64,000 nucleotides of DNA from Paenibacillus kribbensis (GTDB lineage Bacteria; Bacillota; Bacilli; Paenibacillales; Paenibacillaceae): contig NZ_CP020028.1 in NCBI RefSeq assembly GCF_002240415.1, positions 5,109,501 to 5,173,500 of the forward strand, given 5' to 3'. This document shows, piece by piece, positions 59,806 through 64,000 of this stretch (position 1 is its first letter; each line of letters begins with the position of its first letter). The notes beneath the pieces were generated by a model, which saw only the letters and a list, made by a program, of their open reading frames with translations, searched no databases and was not told the origin of the DNA. Position numbers and translations under genes: made by a program.

Positions 59806-60534
59806 CTGATCCAGTTTCGCAATGTAAACAAACATTACGGTCACTTCCATGTACTCAAAAACATCAATCTTCAGATTAAGGAGGGCGAGGTGGTCGTGAT
59901 CATCGGCCCCTCCGGCTCAGGGAAAAGCACCCTGCTTCGCTGCATCAATCGTCTGGAGACGATATCGGATGGGGAGCTGATCGTCAACGAAATACCTGTA
60001 CATGACAAAAAGATTGATATCAACGCCTTTCGCCGCAATATCGGGATGGTGTTCCAGCATTTCAATCTGTATCCCCACAAAAAGGTGATTGAGAATATTG
60101 TACTTGCACCCATGAAGGTGCTGGGAATCTCCAGGGAAGAAGCTACCCAAACAGCTATCACCTATCTGAAACGTGTCGGCATCGAGGAAAAGGCACAGAG
60201 CTATCCCGCTCAATTGTCCGGTGGGCAGCAGCAGCGGGTTGCAATCGCCCGCGGGCTCGCAATGAATCCAAAAATTATGCTGTTCGACGAGCCTACTTCA
60301 GCTCTTGATCCCGAAACCATCGGGGAGGTACTGGATGTCATGCGCTCGCTCGCCCATCAGGGTATCACAATGGTCATCGTCACGCATGAAATGGGCTTTG
60401 CCCGCGAAGTGGCGGATCGCGTGATTTTTATGGACAAAGGACAGATTTTGGAAGACAGTCAGCCTGCCGAATTTTTTCAGAATCCGGGTGAAGAACGGGC
60501 TCGCCTGTTCCTGAGCCGTTTGATTCATCATTAA
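59806..60534 (+). CDS. glnQ: Amino acid (glutamine-type) ABC transporter ATP-binding protein
   Basis: 242 residues from a probable CTG start: CTG ATC CAG TTT gives [12 protein letters not shown], the usual beginning of GlnQ proteins, and AAGGGGTGA precedes it; the alternative GTG at 59797 lies inside that ribosome binding site. Walker [11 protein letters not shown]-loop [14 protein letters not shown], signature [16 protein letters not shown], Walker [13 protein letters not shown]-loop VTHEM. First gene of glnQHMP; energises amino acid import. Confidence 0.88.
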   Translation: MIQFRNVNKHYGHFHVLKNINLQIKEGEVVVIIGPSGSGKSTLLRCINRLETISDGELIVNEIPVHDKKIDINAFRRNIGMVFQHFNLYPHKKVIENIVLAPMKVLGISREEATQTAITYLKRVGIEEKAQSYPAQLSGGQQQRVAIARGLAMNPKIMLFDEPTSALDPETIGEVLDVMRSLAHQGITMVIVTHEMGFAREVADRVIFMDKGQILEDSQPAEFFQNPGEERARLFLSRLIHH

Positions 60535-60576
60535 ACAGACTACCAATGTGGCGTAAATCGAAAGGGGATCGTTCTA

Positions 60577-61407
60577 ATGAGAAAAGGATTTCAATGGAGT
60601 GCTTTGGTACTGGTAGCCGTATCCTGTCTGCTCGTCTTGGCGGGATGTGGAGGCAAGCAAGAAGCGGCAACGTCAGGGACTGAGCCGGCAGCAGCCAACG
60701 GGCTGGAAGCGATCAAGCAGCGTGGCAAGCTGGTCGTGGGTGTAAAATACGATACCAAGCTGTTCGGTCTGAAAGACCCGGCCAGCGGGAAAGTAGAAGG
60801 CTTTGATATCGACATCGCCAAGGCTGTAGCCAAACATATTCTGGGCGATGAAACCAAGCTTGAATTAAAGGAAGTCACGTCCAAAACACGCATCACCTTG
60901 CTGCAAAACGGGGACATCGACGCTATTATCGCAACCATGACCATTTCGGATGAACGTAAAAAGCAGGTCGATTTCAGCGACGTCTATTTTAACGCTGGGC
61001 AATCTCTGCTCGTGAAAAAAGGAAGTCCCATCACCGGGCTGGAGTCTCTGACCCCTGATACCAAGGTACTCGCCGTTAAAGGCTCTACCTCCGCCAAAAA
61101 TATCCGCGAAAAAGCACCTAATGCAACGATATTGGAGTTCGAAAACTATCAGGATGCTTTCAACGCCCTCAAGGCAGGCAAAGGGGATGCGTTGACTACC
61201 GACAATTCCATTCTGCTCGGTATGCAGCAGCAAGACCCGAATTATACGCTTGTAGGCGGGAACTTCACAGAGGAACCTTACGGCATTGCAGTGAAGAAGG
61301 GACAGCCTGAACTGCTGCAAGCCATTAATGATACGCTCAAGGAATTAAAAAGCAGCGGTGAATACGATAAGCTCCACGAGCAATGGCTTGGGGTTAAACC
61401 CGAATAA
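60577..61407 (+). CDS. glnH: Glutamine-type ABC transporter substrate-binding lipoprotein
   Basis: 276 residues. Lipoprotein signal with LAGC (cysteine about residue 24), then the two-lobed amino-acid-binding fold: KLVVGVKYDTKLFGLKDPASGKVEGFDIDIAKAVAKHIL, the EVTSKTRITLLQNGDIDAIIATMTISDERKKQVDFSDVYF ligand region and LAVKGSTSAKNIREKAPN. It captures polar amino acids (glutamine, possibly glutamate/aspartate) outside the membrane. Start at ATG 60577, AAAGGGG ahead. Second gene, 42 bases after glnQ. Confidence 0.85.
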   Translation: MRKGFQWSALVLVAVSCLLVLAGCGGKQEAATSGTEPAAANGLEAIKQRGKLVVGVKYDTKLFGLKDPASGKVEGFDIDIAKAVAKHILGDETKLELKEVTSKTRITLLQNGDIDAIIATMTISDERKKQVDFSDVYFNAGQSLLVKKGSPITGLESLTPDTKVLAVKGSTSAKNIREKAPNATILEFENYQDAFNALKAGKGDALTTDNSILLGMQQQDPNYTLVGGNFTEEPYGIAVKKGQPELLQAINDTLKELKSSGEYDKLHEQWLGVKPE

Positions 61408-61531
61408 TACTCTTGTGAAGGAGCCGCAGGTTGCGTGCTCCTTCCTTTCTTTCTACTGGACACCACACCAGAAGGAATTCCATCCATCCCCGGATACCCC
61501 ATAGCTTTTGGATAAGGAGGTAAATGCGCAG

Positions 61532-62191
61532 ATGCTTACTTTTGATATCAACGTACTTTTCGATCATGGCGACCGTTTCAGAGAAGGCTTGCTTCATACC
61601 GTCCAGGCCAGCGTGATTGCCTTGATTGGCAGCTTTGTTCTGGGAGCTGTCATCGCCATCCTTCGAATTGCGCCTTTTAAATGGCTTAACTGGATTGGCA
61701 CCGTCTATGTAGAGGTTATTCGTAATATCCCGCTGCTCATCGTGGTGCTGTTTTTTTATCTCGGGCTTCCCACTTTGGGCATCCCTTTGGACGGATTTGT
61801 ATCTGGAACACTTGGATTGACCGTATACACAGCCTCCTTTATTGCGGAAGCCATACGTGCCGGCATTCAAGCTGTTCCCAAGGGGCAATTTGAAGCGGCA
61901 AGGTCCTCCGGGCTGAGCTATAACCAGACGATGATCAGCATTATTTTACCGCAAGCCATCAAAGTCGTACTGCCTGCGATTGGCAACCAATTCATTAATC
62001 TGGTCAAAAACTCTTCCGTGCTGGCCATTGTAGCCGGACTGGACCTGATGTATTACTCTGATCTGATTAACTCGGACACCTTCTTACCCATCACAGTCTA
62101 CGCCATCACGGCGTTATTGTACCTTACATTGACGGTTCCGCTCAGCTTTCTTGTACTGTACATGGAGCGACGTCTGTCCAAAACATCCTAA
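61532..62191 (+). CDS. glnM: Amino acid ABC transporter permease GlnM
   Basis: 219 residues, HisM/GlnP type, about five helices with the EAA loop EAARSSGLSYNQTMISIILPQAIK. It pairs with the next permease, with which it shares the same segment (EAARSSGLSY). The start is at ATG 61532 with AAGGAGG 11 bases before; the longer open frame upstream is not used. Third gene of the operon, 124 bases after glnH. Confidence 0.82.
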   Translation: MLTFDINVLFDHGDRFREGLLHTVQASVIALIGSFVLGAVIAILRIAPFKWLNWIGTVYVEVIRNIPLLIVVLFFYLGLPTLGIPLDGFVSGTLGLTVYTASFIAEAIRAGIQAVPKGQFEAARSSGLSYNQTMISIILPQAIKVVLPAIGNQFINLVKNSSVLAIVAGLDLMYYSDLINSDTFLPITVYAITALLYLTLTVPLSFLVLYMERRLSKTS

Positions 62192-62205
62192 GGAGGGAAG
62201 CCTGC

Positions 62206-62856
62206 ATGGATTTCAGCGGATTGTTTGTATGGCCTAATGTGCGCTTTATACTGGAGGGCTTCCTGCTAACACTGGAGGTCGCCATTTACTCTATCGTGTT
62301 CAGCTTTGCTCTCGGTATTGTATTCGGCATCCTGCGCTATACGCGCTTACCTGTCATTTCACAGGTTGCAGCCTTTATCATTGATCTCATTCGCAATCTT
62401 CCATTATTGCTCATTATTTTCTTCATCGGCATGGTATTGCCATCCATCGGTTTTTCCATTTCTCTCAAGTGGGCAGCCATTACGGGACTGTCGATCTTTG
62501 AGGGGGCCATGATCGCCGAGATTGTACGCAGCGGCCTCAATTCGGTTCATAAAGGACAGGTGGAAGCCGCACGTTCCTCCGGGCTGAGCTATTCCAGCAC
62601 CTTATGGCATATCATCCTGCCCCAAGCGCTTCGCCGCATGGTTCCACCCATTGTCAGCCAGTTTATTTCCCTTATCAAGGATACCTCACTGGCTGTCATA
62701 ATCAGTTTGCCGGAGCTGACGCATAACATCCAGATTGTCGGCGGTCAAAATCAATCCTTCGTCATTCCGGCTCTGCTGTTCGCCGCCTTCCTATACTTTG
62801 CTGTCAATTACAGTATGTCGCTGATTGCACGCAGGCTGGAGGTTCGGACACATTAA
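62206..62856 (+). CDS. glnP: Amino acid ABC transporter permease GlnP
   Basis: 216 residues, same type as GlnM, with VEAARSSGLSYSSTLWHIILPQALRRMVPP as the ATPase-docking loop and about five helices. AGGAGGG precedes the ATG, 14 bases after the stop of glnM. Heterodimeric channel with GlnM; last gene of the operon. Confidence 0.85.
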   Translation: MDFSGLFVWPNVRFILEGFLLTLEVAIYSIVFSFALGIVFGILRYTRLPVISQVAAFIIDLIRNLPLLLIIFFIGMVLPSIGFSISLKWAAITGLSIFEGAMIAEIVRSGLNSVHKGQVEAARSSGLSYSSTLWHIILPQALRRMVPPIVSQFISLIKDTSLAVIISLPELTHNIQIVGGQNQSFVIPALLFAAFLYFAVNYSMSLIARRLEVRTH

Positions 62857-63202
62857 AGCCTATTGGCATTCATCAGGGCTGCCGCCAGTTGGAAAGCTGT
62901 ATCAGCCCGGCCTTTATCTTTTCAATTAATCACTTCACTGCTTCTCCCAGGTAACGATCAGAGCGATAAATCAGCTCAACCTGACCCTGAGGAGCTCCCC
63001 GTACAATAGGTATAATACAAAAGTGTGAATGGTCCAGAACTGCTGCAAGGGACTCGGGCTGTGGGGTTATGGCAAGTATATGGATATACCAATTATGGTT
63101 ATGCTATGAACATCATTGAAAAAACCAATGATTCAGCAGCAGCGCGACCTTTCTGGCACAGAATGTAATATTATAACCAACCGCAGGTTAAATTTTTGTT
63201 AA
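62857..63202. other. Intergenic region with weak hairpin
   Basis: GGGCTG (62876-62881) and CAGCCC (62903-62908) may form a weak terminator of the gln operon. TATAATAC at 63011 and a following 47-codon frame (GTG 63025 to TAA 63168, without a ribosome binding site) are noted in findings. Nothing else supported. Confidence 0.35.
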
Positions 63203-63239
63203 GAAAAAAACCGCTTAATCCCCAAGGGATCAAGCGGTT
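63203..63239 (-). terminator. Intrinsic terminator of the last gene
   Basis: Minus-strand AACCGCTTGATCC pairs with GGATTAAGCGGTT (one mismatch) and is followed by a run of seven T; 39 bases downstream of the stop at 63278. Confidence 0.85.
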
Positions 63240-63277
63240 GGCTTGGATTAGCTAGAGCCTCGCGTGCTCTTCGCTGG

Positions 63278-64000
63278 TTATGAAGCCGCTCCATAGGAGC
63301 CGGGCTTGTACGTTCTTGGATCATACCATTTGTAGCCTGCTGCCGGAGCAGACCAAGGCTCAGGCTGCGGTTCTGTAGAAGCCGCAGGCTCCTCGAACGG
63401 CAGAAGCTTCGTCGGCTGGTCCAGTGTCAGACCTGCCACATCGGACAGCTTCGTGTAGTCCTGCTTCCATGCAAGCCATTGGACGGTTTGCACCAGGAAG
63501 GTCGCATCGTCCACTTCCTTGAAACCATCATACGTCTTCTTCGACTGTCCGTTTTCCTCACGCACATATTTCGGCGTGGCGTCCTCGACAGGCGAAGAAT
63601 CCCCGATGAATGCCGCCTTGCCCTGCCCTACCTTGGAGATAGCGGCAAAAGGTCCTTCAGCACGGCCTCCGCCGTTATAGACACCCTGGTCTACAGCATT
63701 GCCCCATTTTTTCGTGCCTGTGGGGATATAAGCAATCCCTTTAGCCTTGGTGGGGTCAATAATAGCCAGCGTAGATCCGGCATGCATCGCAATTGAGCGT
63801 ACACCCTTGGTTATACCAAAAGACTGATCTGCGGCTACAATGTCGGAAGCGTTCACGTCACCAAGCGCATTGTAACGGAAACGAACGCCAAAGTTCGTCG
63901 CCAGCCAGTCGGAGCTGGTTAATCCCTGCATTGCTGGTGATGCAGCTTCTTCTGCCGTCATGCCTTTAGCCGGGTTGGAATAGGCCCCGCGACGGTAGCC
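63278..64000 (-). CDS. C-terminal part of an unrecognised protein (5' end beyond the window)
   Basis: The frame is open to the window edge (GYRRGAYSNPAKG comes before the first visible Met at 63961), so at least 240 residues are visible but the start is missing. It contains VRSIAMHAGSTLAIIDPTKAKGIAYIP and KVGQGKAAFIGDSSPVEDATPKYV, a pattern like a glutamine-amidotransferase-like or ThuA-type fold (IGDSSP, then FLVQTVQWLAWK), and a Pro-rich linker to an aromatic C-terminus (YKWYDPRTYKPGSYG). Possibly the end of a large secreted nuclease or phosphatase; I cannot name it. Confidence 0.5.
   Translation of the reverse strand, partial: GYRRGAYSNPAKGMTAEEAASPAMQGLTSSDWLATNFGVRFRYNALGDVNASDIVAADQSFGITKGVRSIAMHAGSTLAIIDPTKAKGIAYIPTGTKKWGNAVDQGVYNGGGRAEGPFAAISKVGQGKAAFIGDSSPVEDATPKYVREENGQSKKTYDGFKEVDDATFLVQTVQWLAWKQDYTKLSDVAGLTLDQPTKLLPFEEPAASTEPQPEPWSAPAAGYKWYDPRTYKPGSYGAAS

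Overview
This is a stretch of chromosome from a low-to-medium GC, spore-forming Gram-positive bacterium, most likely a Paenibacillus close to P. polymyxa. The pointers are AGGAGG-type ribosome binding sites ahead of nearly every gene, a YjcZ-type spore peptide, a PdaA-type cortex deacetylase, an LPXTG-anchored adhesin with its sortase, many B. subtilis-like modules (ycnJ-ycnI, csoR-copZ-copA, metNP, thiXYZ), and Firmicute-style TPP and c-di-GMP riboswitches. The genus is inferred from gene content; no rRNA or other marker gene lies in the window. I see no tRNA, rRNA, insertion sequence, prophage or CRISPR array.

Layout. 1-5.5 kb: end of a gluconokinase gene, two very small genes, a Ser/Thr kinase, a MerR-like coiled-coil protein and a lactate-dehydrogenase-family gene. 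5.6-10.1 kb: an ABC transporter (two permeases and an ATPase) with its two-component system, resembling a lantibiotic/bacitracin self-protection module without any peptide-biosynthesis genes. 10.2-18.7 kb: neopullulanase, alpha-glucosidase, methionine ABC transporter genes, PdaA and two unrecognised proteins. 18.8-23.3 kb: an alcohol dehydrogenase/SMP-30/SDR operon behind a perfect 27-bp inverted repeat, and an EAL phosphodiesterase. 23.5-30.5 kb: a secreted 2',3'-cyclic nucleotidase, then a TPP-riboswitch operon for uptake of a thiamine precursor that ends in a TatD-type hydrolase. 30.7-42.1 kb: nitroreductase, the copper efflux operon csoR-copZ-copA with two CsoR operators, a drug exporter, a membrane GGDEF/HD-GYP enzyme, and copper-acquisition genes ycnJ-ycnI. 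42.5-52.3 kb: a GH18-like protein, a hypR/hypO-like oxidative-stress pair, a BTAD response regulator convergent with a giant hybrid kinase, a DUF445 protein and an AraC regulator. 52.4-58.9 kb: the most striking locus (next paragraph). 59-64 kb: a cupin, a glutamine-type ABC transporter operon and the 3' part of an unrecognised gene.

The most interesting locus is 52.4-58.9 kb. Two tandem class I c-di-GMP riboswitches (GEMM-I) precede a secreted transglutaminase-like protein. A 1200-residue LPQTG-anchored, collagen-adhesin-like surface protein, a class D-like sortase and a membrane GGDEF protein follow on the same strand. Sensor, effector, anchoring enzyme and a potential source of the second messenger therefore lie together, which suggests a c-di-GMP-controlled surface-attachment cassette, possibly with local feedback. 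Two further c-di-GMP enzymes (EAL at 22.2 kb, GGDEF/HD-GYP at 37.4 kb) lie elsewhere in the window.

Start sites were chosen from ribosome binding sites. Functions are family-level assignments made by reading the proteins, without database searches.
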